Part shown: one piece after another, positions 1 through 5,683 of the stretch
Layout: every line of letters begins with the position of its first letter
Position numbering within the stretch: position 1 is the stretch's first letter
Assembly: GCA_031552355.1 (NCBI GenBank)
Contig: JAVBMO010000018.1
Coordinates: 1 to 5,683 of the forward strand
Direction of reading: 5' to 3'
From: JAVBMO01 sp031552355
GTDB taxonomy: Bacteria; Bacteroidota; Bacteroidia; Bacteroidales; P3
DNA: 5,683 nt
Notes under the pieces: model-generated
Told to the model about the DNA's origin: nothing
The model's input: only the letters and a program-made list of their open reading frames with translations
Database searches by the model: none
Made by a program: the position numbers and the translations under genes

Positions 1-1
1 T

Positions 2-361
2 TTGAATAGTCGGAATACGAGGCCAAGCGAAAATTTGCAGAATTTAACGCTTAGTAAATCCTGCCATTCTTTGGTAGAACTGGAAGATATTTCCAACTTC
101 GATTACGTTTTTCTAAGCCCGATTTTCGACAGTATTTCCAAGACTGGCTACAAACAAGCTTTTTCGGAAGAAGAATTGTTGCAAGCAAAAAACAATGGAT
201 TAATTAACGAAAAAATAATTGCGTTGGGGGGAATAGATTCAGTTAATATTTCACAACTTAAGCAATATAATTTTGGTGGTGCAGCTGTATTAGGTTCCAT
301 TTGGAAAGGCGATGAAAATGCCGTGCAAAATTACTTTAACATTAAGAAAGATATAACATGA
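2..361 (+). CDS. ThiE/TenI-fold protein, C-terminal part (5' truncated)
   Basis: This is the C-terminal ~119 residues of a thiamine-phosphate-synthase-superfamily TIM barrel. The frame is open to the left edge, so the true start lies outside the window and the TTG at position 2 is not a credible start. Visible motifs are LNSRN at the very start (end of a barrel strand), S-x-S-C-H-S at residues 18-23 of the fragment, DYVFLSPIFDSISKTGY (about 34-50), IIALGGI (about 72-78, a phosphate-binding turn) and GAAVLGSIW (about 93-101). The usual ThiE pyrophosphate loop TxTK is replaced by SISKTGY. The S-x-H-S histidine and K-x-G segment look more like TenI (thiazole tautomerase) than ThiE. The gene ends in an ATGA overlap with a complete thiE, so the two are probably translationally coupled. 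I infer a role in the thiazole branch or as a second ThiE. The family is clear; the exact reaction is not. Confidence 0.85.
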   Translation: MNSRNTRPSENLQNLTLSKSCHSLVELEDISNFDYVFLSPIFDSISKTGYKQAFSEEELLQAKNNGLINEKIIALGGIDSVNISQLKQYNFGGAAVLGSIWKGDENAVQNYFNIKKDIT

Positions 362-1005
362 AACTCACTCATCACTCTTTGCAGTTTATTACGCATAAGA
401 ATGAAAAATATGGATATATAGAATCAGCTAAACTGGCTTTGGAAGGTGGTTGTCGTTGGATTCAATTACGGATGAAGAACGTGCCGGATGAAGAATTTCT
501 GATTGCGGCAAATGAAGTTAAACAGCTTTGCAGGCAATATAACGCAACATTTATTCTGAACGACCGTGCGCATTTGTGCAGGGAAATCGGCGCTGATGGT
601 GTGCACTTGGGAAAATCGGACATACATCCTGCGGAAGCGCGTAAATTATTGGGTTATAAATATATTATAGGCGCCACGGCCAACACTTTCGATGATATAC
701 AAAATCATGCCGAAGCAAAGGTCGATTACATTGGTTTGGGGCCTTTCCGTTTTACCACCACCAAAGAGAAACTTAGTCCCATGTTGGGATTGGAAGGTTA
801 CAGGCACATTATGGAACAATGCCTAAAACACGGTATTGACATTCCTGTCGTGGCTATCGGCGGAATCCGCCAAGACGATATTGCAGACATTCTACAAACG
901 GGTGTTTCGGGAATTGCTTTTTCTTCCTTGATTTTGGAAGTTGAAAATTCTGTAGAAACCATGCAGGAATTGGTGAAATTGACCAATAACCAAATGAATA
1001 AATAA
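358..1005 (+). CDS. thiE: Thiamine-phosphate synthase ThiE
   Basis: This cytosolic enzyme joins HMP-pyrophosphate to the thiazole phosphate to give thiamine phosphate, the last shared step of the pathway. The 215-residue length is normal for the family. The expected active-site residues are present: Q36-x-R38-x-K40, N68-D69 in LNDR, the second Mg-binding Asp at D88 in GVHLGKSD, IGATANT (104-110, with T107 where many members have Ser), the pyrophosphate loop T133-T-T-K136 within GLGPFRFTTTK, AIGGI (166-170) and GVSGIAFSS (182-190). The ATG start overlaps the previous stop as ATGA, and thiG follows after 16 bp, which indicates one transcript. Unlike the preceding paralogue it keeps every catalytic motif, so it is the likely true synthase. 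Confidence 0.96.
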   Translation: MKLTHHSLQFITHKNEKYGYIESAKLALEGGCRWIQLRMKNVPDEEFLIAANEVKQLCRQYNATFILNDRAHLCREIGADGVHLGKSDIHPAEARKLLGYKYIIGATANTFDDIQNHAEAKVDYIGLGPFRFTTTKEKLSPMLGLEGYRHIMEQCLKHGIDIPVVAIGGIRQDDIADILQTGVSGIAFSSLILEVENSVETMQELVKLTNNQMNK

Positions 1006-1021
1006 TCAAATCAACATTATA

Positions 1022-1789
1022 ATGAAAAACTTAGTAATAGCAGGACAAGAATTTAGTTCTCGATTATTTTTGGGAACCGGAAAATTCAGTTCCAACCAAA
1101 TGATGGAAGAATCCATTCTGGCATCGAAAACACAAATGGTAACCGTTGCCATGAAGCGCTTAAACATGGATAACAAGGAAGATGATATGCTTAAACACAT
1201 CAAACATCCTCATATCCAATTGTTACCCAACACTTCAGGTGTACGCAACGCCAAAGAAGCGGTTTTCGCCGCGCAACTTTCGCGCGAAGCCTTTGAAACC
1301 AACTGGCTAAAACTCGAAATCCATCCCGATCCGAAATACCTTTTGCCCGACCCTATAGAAACCCTGAAAGCCACGGAAGAATTGGCAAAGTTGGGTTTTA
1401 TTGTTTTGCCTTATATTCAGGCCGACCCGGTTTTGTGCAAATTGTTGGAAAACGCCGGTGCAGCAACTGTGATGCCTTTGGGTGCGCCCATCGGAAGTAA
1501 CAAAGGTTTGCGGACTCGCGATTTATTAAAAATCATCATCGAACAAAGCAATGTTCCGGTGGTGGTCGATGCCGGAATTGGGGCGCCGTCACATGCCTGC
1601 GAAGCCATGGAAATGGGCGCCGATGCTTGCTTGGTAAACACAGCTATTGCCATTGCCGGAAATCCTGTTGCCATGGCAGAAGCCTTTGCTTCGGCAGTGG
1701 AAAGCGGACGCAAAGCCTTTGAAGCCGAATTGGCACAAGAAAGTCATATTGCCGAGGCAACCAGCCCGTTGACAGCCTTTTTGAAGTAA
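1022..1789 (+). CDS. thiG: Thiazole synthase ThiG
   Basis: ThiG builds the thiazole phosphate ring from 1-deoxy-xylulose-5-phosphate, dehydroglycine and sulfur carried as ThiS thiocarboxylate. The 255-residue length is typical. LFLGTGKF (16-22 region) is the family N-terminal signature. K97 in NWLKLE is the lysine expected to form the imine with the sugar phosphate. LLPNTSG (67-73) and HPDPKYLLPD (101-110) follow the usual pattern. The phosphate-binding turns are MPLGAPIGSNKGL (151-163) and VVDAGIGAPSHA (181-192), and the C-terminal barrel strand contains GADACLVNTAIA (199-210). The start is the ATG 16 bp after thiE, with an A/T-rich leader and no Shine-Dalgarno. Its partner ThiS is not encoded in the window. 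ThiH in the same cluster should supply the dehydroglycine. Confidence 0.97.
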   Translation: MKNLVIAGQEFSSRLFLGTGKFSSNQMMEESILASKTQMVTVAMKRLNMDNKEDDMLKHIKHPHIQLLPNTSGVRNAKEAVFAAQLSREAFETNWLKLEIHPDPKYLLPDPIETLKATEELAKLGFIVLPYIQADPVLCKLLENAGAATVMPLGAPIGSNKGLRTRDLLKIIIEQSNVPVVVDAGIGAPSHACEAMEMGADACLVNTAIAIAGNPVAMAEAFASAVESGRKAFEAELAQESHIAEATSPLTAFLK

Positions 1790-1794
1790 TAAAT

Positions 1795-1812
1795 GTATTT
1801 CTATAGAAATAC
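1795..1812. repeat. Perfect 18-bp palindrome in the thiG-thiC gap
   Basis: GTATTTCTATAGAAATAC is a perfect inverted repeat (9+9) starting 6 bp after the thiG stop, in an otherwise A/T-rich 66-bp gap before thiC. As RNA it could form a seven-base-pair A/U-rich stem with a four-base loop and no U-tract after it, so it is a poor intrinsic terminator. As DNA it has the symmetry of a dimeric-regulator site. A function is not shown by the sequence. Confidence 0.5.
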
Positions 1813-1855
1813 CAAGCGAATATTAATAATCAGAAAATATATAATTTAAAACATA

Positions 1856-3553
1856 ATGAAACTTACAAAGCAACAGATTTCTTACCCTAATTCGAAGAAA
1901 ATATATGTAAAGGGTAAACTCCACGATATTCAAGTGGGAATGCGCGAAGTAACGCTTACAGATACTGTAAATATCGTAAACGGAGAAAAAGTATTCGAAA
2001 AAAATACTCCCGTGGTTATTTACGATACGGGTGGCGACTATTCCGATGCCAATATTGAAGTGGATATTACCAAAGGTTTGACGAGAAAACGCGAAAGCTG
2101 GAATGCTCAGCGCGAAGATTTGGAATGTTTGACCGGATTTTCTTCGGAATATCAAAACGAACGGGCGTCCATGAAAAATTTGGACGAAATACGTTTCCCT
2201 GTAAAAAACCTGCCCTACCGCGCAAAATTAGGGAAAAATATTACCCAAATGTACTATGCGCAGCAAGGGATCATTACGCCCGAAATGGAATATGTAGCTA
2301 TCCGCGAAAATCAGAAAATTGACGCTTTGGGCATCAAGAGCCATATAACACCTGAATTTGTGTGTAAGGAAGTGGCAGCAGGACGCGCTGTAATTCCTGC
2401 CAACCCGAACCATCCCGAAGCCGAACCGATGATTATCGGACGGAACTTTTTGGTAAAAATCAATACCAATATAGGCAATTCCGCCCTTTCTTCGGGTATT
2501 GATGAAGAGGTAGAAAAAGCCGTTTGGTCGTGCAAATGGGGTGGCGACACACTGATGGATTTATCCACCGGCGACAACATTCACGAAACACGCGAATGGA
2601 TTATCCGCAACTGTCCGGTACCTATGGGAACAGTACCTTTGTATCAGGCTTTGGAAAAGGTAAACGGGAAAATTGCCGACCTTACTTGGGAAATCTACCG
2701 AGATACGTTGATTGAACAATGCGAGCAAGGCGTTGATTATTTCACCATTCACGCCGGTTTGCTGAAAGCCCATATTCCTGCTGCCGAAAAACGCTTGACA
2801 GGTATTGTTTCGCGTGGCGGATCCATTATTGCCAACTGGATGAAAATCCACAACAAAGAAAACTTTTTCTATACCCATTTCGACGAAATTTGCGAAATCT
2901 TGAAACAATATGATGTGGCGGTTTCTTTAGGCGACGGACTTCGTCCCGGCTCTACTTTCGATGCCAACGACGAAGCGCAATTTGCCGAATTGAATGTTTT
3001 AGGAGAATTAACCCAAAAGGCTTGGAGTCATTATGTTCAAGTGCTGATTGAAGGCCCCGGCCATGTGCCCATGCACAAAATCAAAGAAAATATGGATGAG
3101 CAAATACGAATTTGCCACGAAGCGCCGTTTTACACCTTAGGCCCTTTGACAACCGACATTGCACCCGGTTACGACCATATTACTTCAGCCATTGGCGGTG
3201 CGCAGATTGCTTGGTATGGCACGGCGATGATTTGTTATGTGACGCCGAAAGAGCATTTATCGTTACCCAACAAAGAAGATGTTCGCGCAGGTGTGGTCGC
3301 TTATAAAATTGCCGCCCATGCTGCCGATTTGGCAAAACGCCATCCCGGCACCGAAGTTCGCGACAATGCTTTGAGCAAAGCCCGTTTTGATTTCCGGTGG
3401 AAAGATCAGTTTAACCTTTCTTTAGATCCCGAAAAAGCTTTGGAATATTACAAAGAAGGCCGTTTGAACGATGATTCCGACCATTGTACCATGTGTGGGC
3501 CTAATTTTTGTGCCATGAAATTGACAAAGGAATTGCAAAATTGCGGAAAATAA
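1856..3553 (+). CDS. thiC: Phosphomethylpyrimidine synthase ThiC
   Basis: ThiC is a radical-SAM enzyme that rearranges 5-aminoimidazole ribotide into HMP phosphate, the pyrimidine half of thiamine. The 565-residue protein appears complete and is close to the compact bacterial forms. Near the N-terminus it has VGMREVTLTDT (27-37) and VVIYDTGGDYSD (53-64). The catalytic barrel holds CPVPMGTVPLYQALEKVNG (253-271), FTIHAG (296-301), SRGGSI (319-324), SLGDGLRPGS (357-366), EGPGHVPMHKI (399-409) and DIAPGYDHITSAIGG (434-448). H403 and H467 (PKEHL) are spaced exactly as the two metal-binding histidines of characterised ThiC. The C-terminal cluster motif is C544-x2-C547-x4-C552, the ThiC-type CX2CX4C that binds [4Fe-4S]. 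The ATG is preceded by an A/T-rich leader without Shine-Dalgarno. It lies 66 bp after thiG and is probably co-transcribed. Confidence 0.98.
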   Translation: MKLTKQQISYPNSKKIYVKGKLHDIQVGMREVTLTDTVNIVNGEKVFEKNTPVVIYDTGGDYSDANIEVDITKGLTRKRESWNAQREDLECLTGFSSEYQNERASMKNLDEIRFPVKNLPYRAKLGKNITQMYYAQQGIITPEMEYVAIRENQKIDALGIKSHITPEFVCKEVAAGRAVIPANPNHPEAEPMIIGRNFLVKINTNIGNSALSSGIDEEVEKAVWSCKWGGDTLMDLSTGDNIHETREWIIRNCPVPMGTVPLYQALEKVNGKIADLTWEIYRDTLIEQCEQGVDYFTIHAGLLKAHIPAAEKRLTGIVSRGGSIIANWMKIHNKENFFYTHFDEICEILKQYDVAVSLGDGLRPGSTFDANDEAQFAELNVLGELTQKAWSHYVQVLIEGPGHVPMHKIKENMDEQIRICHEAPFYTLGPLTTDIAPGYDHITSAIGGAQIAWYGTAMICYVTPKEHLSLPNKEDVRAGVVAYKIAAHAADLAKRHPGTEVRDNALSKARFDFRWKDQFNLSLDPEKALEYYKEGRLNDDSDHCTMCGPNFCAMKLTKELQNCGK

Positions 3554-3617
3554 ATCTGCATTATCTACAGAAATATTGCCGTCTTCAGCTGACAGGAAAT
3601 TAAAATCGTCTATCTAA

Positions 3618-3656
3618 GGCTTTAGCCAAAATAAATCAAAGATTTTGGCTAAAGCC
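3618..3656. repeat. Central 15-bp-stem hairpin of the thiC-thiH element
   Basis: GGCTTTAGCCAAAAT (3618-3632) pairs perfectly with ATTTTGGCTAAAGCC (3642-3656) around a 9-base A-rich loop. The outer ten bases of each arm are themselves a small dyad (GGCT-TT-AGCC), so alternative foldings exist. No U-tract follows on either strand, which argues against a standard intrinsic terminator. It could slow exonucleases or partly uncouple thiH expression from thiC. Confidence 0.85.
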
Positions 3657-3678
3657 CTAAATAATGGGAATCTTTTAT

Positions 3679-3698
3679 CCGTTGGTTAAAACCAACGG
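3679..3698. repeat. Right hairpin of the thiC-thiH element
   Basis: CCGTTGGTT (3679-3687) is the exact reverse complement of AACCAACGG (3690-3698), separated by two A residues. In RNA this gives a stem of about 8 bp with a tight loop. It sits 18 bp before the thiH ATG, close enough to affect ribosome access. The outer part shares the terminal inverted repeat of the whole element. Confidence 0.75.
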
Positions 3699-3716
3699 CA
3701 ATAAAAATAACTTAAA

Positions 3717-4841
3717 ATGAGCACATTCAACGAAGAATTAGCCCAATACAATTGGGACGACTTGAAAGAACAAATTTATGCCAAAACAAAATCGGATGTA
3801 GAAAGAGCTTTGAGCAAGGAAATTCTTTCGGAACAGGATTTTATGGCGTTGGTTTCGCCTGCGGCGGACAATTATCTGGAACCTATGGCGGTTCGAAGCC
3901 AGCACTTCACGCGTCAGCGTTTTGGCAAAACCATACAATTCTATATTCCGCTTTATTTAACCAATTCCTGCACAAACCATTGTATTTATTGCGGTTTCAA
4001 TCATTCGAACGACATCAAAAGAATTATTTTGACCGACGAACAAATTATGCAGGAAGTGAAAGCCATCAAAGAAATCGGTGATTTTCAGCATATTTTATTG
4101 GTGACGGGTGAAAATCCACGCGATGCCGGCGTTGATTATATCGCAAACGCCATTCGTTTGGTGAAGCCTTATTTTTCATCGGTTTCCATAGAAGTGCAGC
4201 CTTTGAAGGAAGATGAATACCAAACTTTGATTGCCGAAGGTTTGAACGCGGTCTATTGCTATCAGGAATCTTACCATAAAGAAAATTACAAGATCTATCA
4301 CCCGAAAGGCATGAAATCGAAATTTGAGTGGCGCTTGGATACGTTCGAACGCTTGGGGCGCGCCGGAATCCGTAAAATCGGTATTGGCGCTTTGTTGGGT
4401 TTGGAAGATTGGCGTACCGAAGCCTTGATGATTGCTTTGCATTTGCGATATCTGCAAAAACATTACTGGAAAACGAAATACTCGATTTCATTTCCACGGA
4501 TACGCCCACATCAAGGTGGTTTCCAACCTAATGTGGTGGTTTCCGACAAAGATTTGGCGCAATTGATTTTTGCTTTCCGTTTGTTCGACCACGATATTGA
4601 GATTGCGCTCTCAACCCGTGAGAGTTCTGATTTCAGGGATAATATGGCGCAATTGGGTGTAACTTCACTGAGTGCCGGTTCCAAAACTGACCCCGGTGGC
4701 TATGCCGTTTATAAAGATGAATTGGAACAATTTGCTGTAAACGATGCCCGTACGCCAGCTCAAATCCTCGACATTATTAAACATCAGGGTTATGAAGTGG
4801 TTTGGAAAGATTGGGACATTGCTTTGCAATCCAACGAATAG
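3717..4841 (+). CDS. thiH: 2-iminoacetate synthase ThiH
   Basis: ThiH is a radical-SAM tyrosine lyase that splits tyrosine into dehydroglycine (2-iminoacetate) and p-cresol; dehydroglycine feeds ThiG. The 374 residues match the family's usual length. The cluster motif is C85-x3-C89-x2-C92 (CTNHCIYC). Other family signatures are FYIPLYLTNSC (75-85), LLVTGE (127-132), SVSIEVQPL (155-163), CYQESYH (181-187), GIGALLGLEDWR (222-233), SFPRIRPH (258-265), LSTRES (298-303) and SAGSKTDPGGY (319-329). The ATG follows the palindromic element by 13 bp with an A-rich leader. Presence of ThiH rather than the glycine oxidase ThiO points to the oxygen-sensitive route. The last 52 bp overlap the 3' end of the opposite-strand thiF-like gene. 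Confidence 0.97.
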   Translation: MSTFNEELAQYNWDDLKEQIYAKTKSDVERALSKEILSEQDFMALVSPAADNYLEPMAVRSQHFTRQRFGKTIQFYIPLYLTNSCTNHCIYCGFNHSNDIKRIILTDEQIMQEVKAIKEIGDFQHILLVTGENPRDAGVDYIANAIRLVKPYFSSVSIEVQPLKEDEYQTLIAEGLNAVYCYQESYHKENYKIYHPKGMKSKFEWRLDTFERLGRAGIRKIGIGALLGLEDWRTEALMIALHLRYLQKHYWKTKYSISFPRIRPHQGGFQPNVVVSDKDLAQLIFAFRLFDHDIEIALSTRESSDFRDNMAQLGVTSLSAGSKTDPGGYAVYKDELEQFAVNDARTPAQILDIIKHQGYEVVWKDWDIALQSNE

Positions 4842-5521
4842 AATTGCATTTTTCGCCCGTCGAAAATCAACATCCGATTGACAATTAGTTCGCCAATGCC
4901 GGTAATATATTTCACAGCCTCGGCCGCTTGAATGCTTCCGATAATGCCGGCAATGGCGCCTAAGATTCCTGCTTCGGCAGCGGTAGGCATGCTGTCCTCA
5001 GGTGGCGGCGCACCAAAAACACTACGATACGTTGTATTTCCAGGTGTACAGGTCATTACTTCGCCTTTCATGGCAAGAACGGCACCATGCGAAAAAGCGA
5101 TCTTTTCCGCCTCGCAAATATCGTTAATCAAAAACTTTGTGGTATAATTGTCGCAACAGTCAATGACAAAATCATATTGCCTTACCAATTCACGGGCATT
5201 GCCTTCGGTAAATAATTCCTGATATGCATTGATTTTAACTTCAGTATTCAGCATTGAAATTTTTTCTGCTGCCGATTGAACTTTGCTTTTGCCGATATCT
5301 TCAGTGAAATGGATTATTTGACGTTGCAAATTGGTTTCGTCCACTTTGTCAAAATCAATAATGCCTAAAGTTCCTACACCGGCAGCAGCCAAATACAACA
5401 AAACCGGCGAACCCAAGCCACCGGCGCCTACGACAAGAACTTTCGCTCGTTGCAGTTTCTTTTGCCCCTCTTCGCCAAAGCCTTCAATTAAAATATTGCG
5501 GTGGTAACGGTTAATAGTCAT
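4790..5521 (-). CDS. thiF: ThiF/MoeB/HesA-family adenylyltransferase, zinc cysteines absent
   Basis: This E1-like enzyme probably adenylates the C-terminal glycine of the sulfur carrier ThiS; the same fold in MoeB serves MoaD. At 243 residues it is near the usual length (~250). It has RYHRNI (5-10), the nucleotide-binding loop GAGGLGS (32-38), the IIDFDKVDETNLQRQ segment (54-68, with N64 and R67), K80, and the conserved Asp in DCCDNYTTK (D124). The C-terminal half carries AEAGILGAIAGIIGSIQAAEAVKY (182-205). Unusually, the CYRC zinc knuckle reads T164-Y-R-S167, the loop cysteine before EAG is A181, and the C-terminal CxxC is missing. It is the only thiamine gene here on the minus strand. The name thiF rests on neighbourhood; moeB is the alternative. 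Confidence 0.88.
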   Translation of the reverse strand: MTINRYHRNILIEGFGEEGQKKLQRAKVLVVGAGGLGSPVLLYLAAAGVGTLGIIDFDKVDETNLQRQIIHFTEDIGKSKVQSAAEKISMLNTEVKINAYQELFTEGNARELVRQYDFVIDCCDNYTTKFLINDICEAEKIAFSHGAVLAMKGEVMTCTPGNTTYRSVFGAPPPEDSMPTAAEAGILGAIAGIIGSIQAAEAVKYITGIGELIVNRMLIFDGRKMQFYSLDCKAMSQSFQTTS

Positions 5522-5543
5522 GAGTCTTAGTTTTAATAGTTTG

Positions 5544-5581
5544 CAAAAGTAAAGAAAAATAGGTTGACTTTTTACTCAAAA
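5544..5581 (-). promoter_or_regulatory. Probable Bacteroidota-type promoter of the thiF-like gene
   Basis: On the minus strand TACTTTTG (5551-5544) matches the Bacteroidota -7 consensus TAnnTTTG exactly and ends 22 bases before the thiF ATG, giving a short A-rich leader. A TTTTG (5581-5577) lies 25 bp further upstream and could be the -33 element, but that spacing is longer than the usual ~19-21 bp, so this half is weak. It implies that thiF is transcribed on its own, apart from the plus-strand operon. Confidence 0.5.
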
Positions 5582-5601
5582 GTTAGCAGAAATTTCAAAC
5601 C

Positions 5602-5683
5602 TTATTTTGAGGATTCTGTATAAGCTTCGCCCCACTGTATTGACAATTTTGCCAGGTAGCGCGCCAATTCAGTTTTTTCGTCA
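5602..5683 (-). CDS. C-terminal fragment of an unrecognised gene
   Basis: Reading leftward from the window edge there is an open frame of 27 codons ending in TAA at 5604-5602. The residues DEKTELARYLAKLSIQ followed by WGEAYTESSK look like a natural soluble, amphipathic helical C-terminus. The frame is uninterrupted from the edge, ends 80 bp before the thiF start and lies on the same strand. That gap holds the putative thiF promoter and no other gene that I can see. I do not recognise the family and assign no function. Confidence 0.55.
   Translation of the reverse strand, partial: DEKTELARYLAKLSIQWGEAYTESSK

Larger units (their letters stand above)
3574..3703. repeat. Compound palindromic intergenic element (REP/MITE-like)
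   Basis: This stretch fills most of the 163-bp gap between thiC and thiH. It is bounded by a 9-bp terminal inverted repeat, TATTGCCGT (3574-3582) and ACGGCAATA (3695-3703). Inside are three dyads placed symmetrically about position ~3637: a degenerate left hairpin (3579-3596, CCGTC and GACAGG around TTCAGCT), a long central hairpin (3618-3656) and a right hairpin (3679-3698). The arms between them are also weakly inverted copies of each other (3595-3620 against 3654-3680). There is no ORF. The architecture resembles repetitive extragenic palindromes or a non-autonomous mini-element rather than a terminator or riboswitch. Only one copy is in view, so repetitiveness is inferred. Confidence 0.7.

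Noticed and set aside
2..4. TTG at position 2 as a real start codon
   Set aside because: The protein begins mid-domain at a barrel strand end (LNSRN), so the frame clearly continues to the left of the window.
1417..1713. Antisense open frame within thiG
   Set aside because: It is a shadow of thiG, whose forward frame has clear family motifs throughout; the antisense frame has no recognisable domain or start context.
1856..3553. ThiC truncated relative to the ~630-residue E. coli enzyme
   Set aside because: Length varies mainly in the N-terminal region and spacer loops. All catalytic, metal and cluster residues are present at normal spacing, so this is an ordinary compact ThiC.
3618..3656. 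Rho-independent terminator after thiC
   Set aside because: The stem is long and perfect, but it is followed by CTAAATAATG on the plus strand, with no U-tract; the reverse direction has none either.
3554..3716. TPP riboswitch upstream of thiH
   Set aside because: The gap has no recognisable TPP-aptamer core (no CUGAGA-type motif with a matching second pyrophosphate-sensing loop). Its structure is fully accounted for by the symmetrical palindromes.
4066..4509. Long antisense open frames within thiH
   Set aside because: Two overlapping antisense frames lie in a region where ThiH is strongly conserved; their residues look low-information, so chance openness explains them.

Overview
The window is almost entirely a thiamine (vitamin B1) biosynthesis locus. 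The organism is most likely a member of the Bacteroidota. Reasons: no clear purine-rich Shine-Dalgarno sequence precedes any start codon, only A/T-rich leaders; a TAnnTTTG-type -7 box of the Bacteroidota housekeeping sigma factor lies before thiF; and the run of two ThiE-fold genes followed by thiG, thiC and thiH with a MoeB/ThiF-like gene is an arrangement known from that phylum. I cannot place it more finely. The ThiH route to dehydroglycine and the two radical-SAM enzymes (ThiC, ThiH) fit an anaerobic or low-oxygen lifestyle, but that is inference.

Plus strand, left to right: the C-terminal part of a ThiE/TenI-fold protein (2-361, truncated by the window edge); thiE (358-1005), coupled to it by an ATGA overlap; thiG (1022-1789); a 66-bp gap with a perfect 18-bp palindrome; thiC (1856-3553); a 163-bp gap filled by a roughly 130-bp three-hairpin palindromic element (3574-3703); and thiH (3717-4841). 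Minus strand: a thiF/moeB-like gene (5521-4790) converges on thiH and overlaps its 3' end by 52 bp. Upstream of it is a probable promoter and then the last 27 codons of an unrecognised gene (5683-5602).

How the genes work together: ThiC makes the pyrimidine HMP-P from AIR. ThiH makes dehydroglycine from tyrosine. ThiF adenylates the sulfur carrier ThiS. ThiG joins dehydroglycine, ThiS-thiocarboxylate sulfur and DXP into the thiazole. A TenI-like protein may aromatise the thiazole, and ThiE couples it to HMP-PP to give thiamine phosphate. thiS, thiD and any TPP riboswitch are not in the window and may lie to the left or elsewhere.

I see no novel defence, mobile or secretion system. The points worth a second look are the compound palindrome between thiC and thiH, a ThiF that lacks all four usual zinc cysteines and the usual active-site-loop cysteine, the overlapping convergent thiH/thiF ends, and the TenI-like histidine in the first gene.
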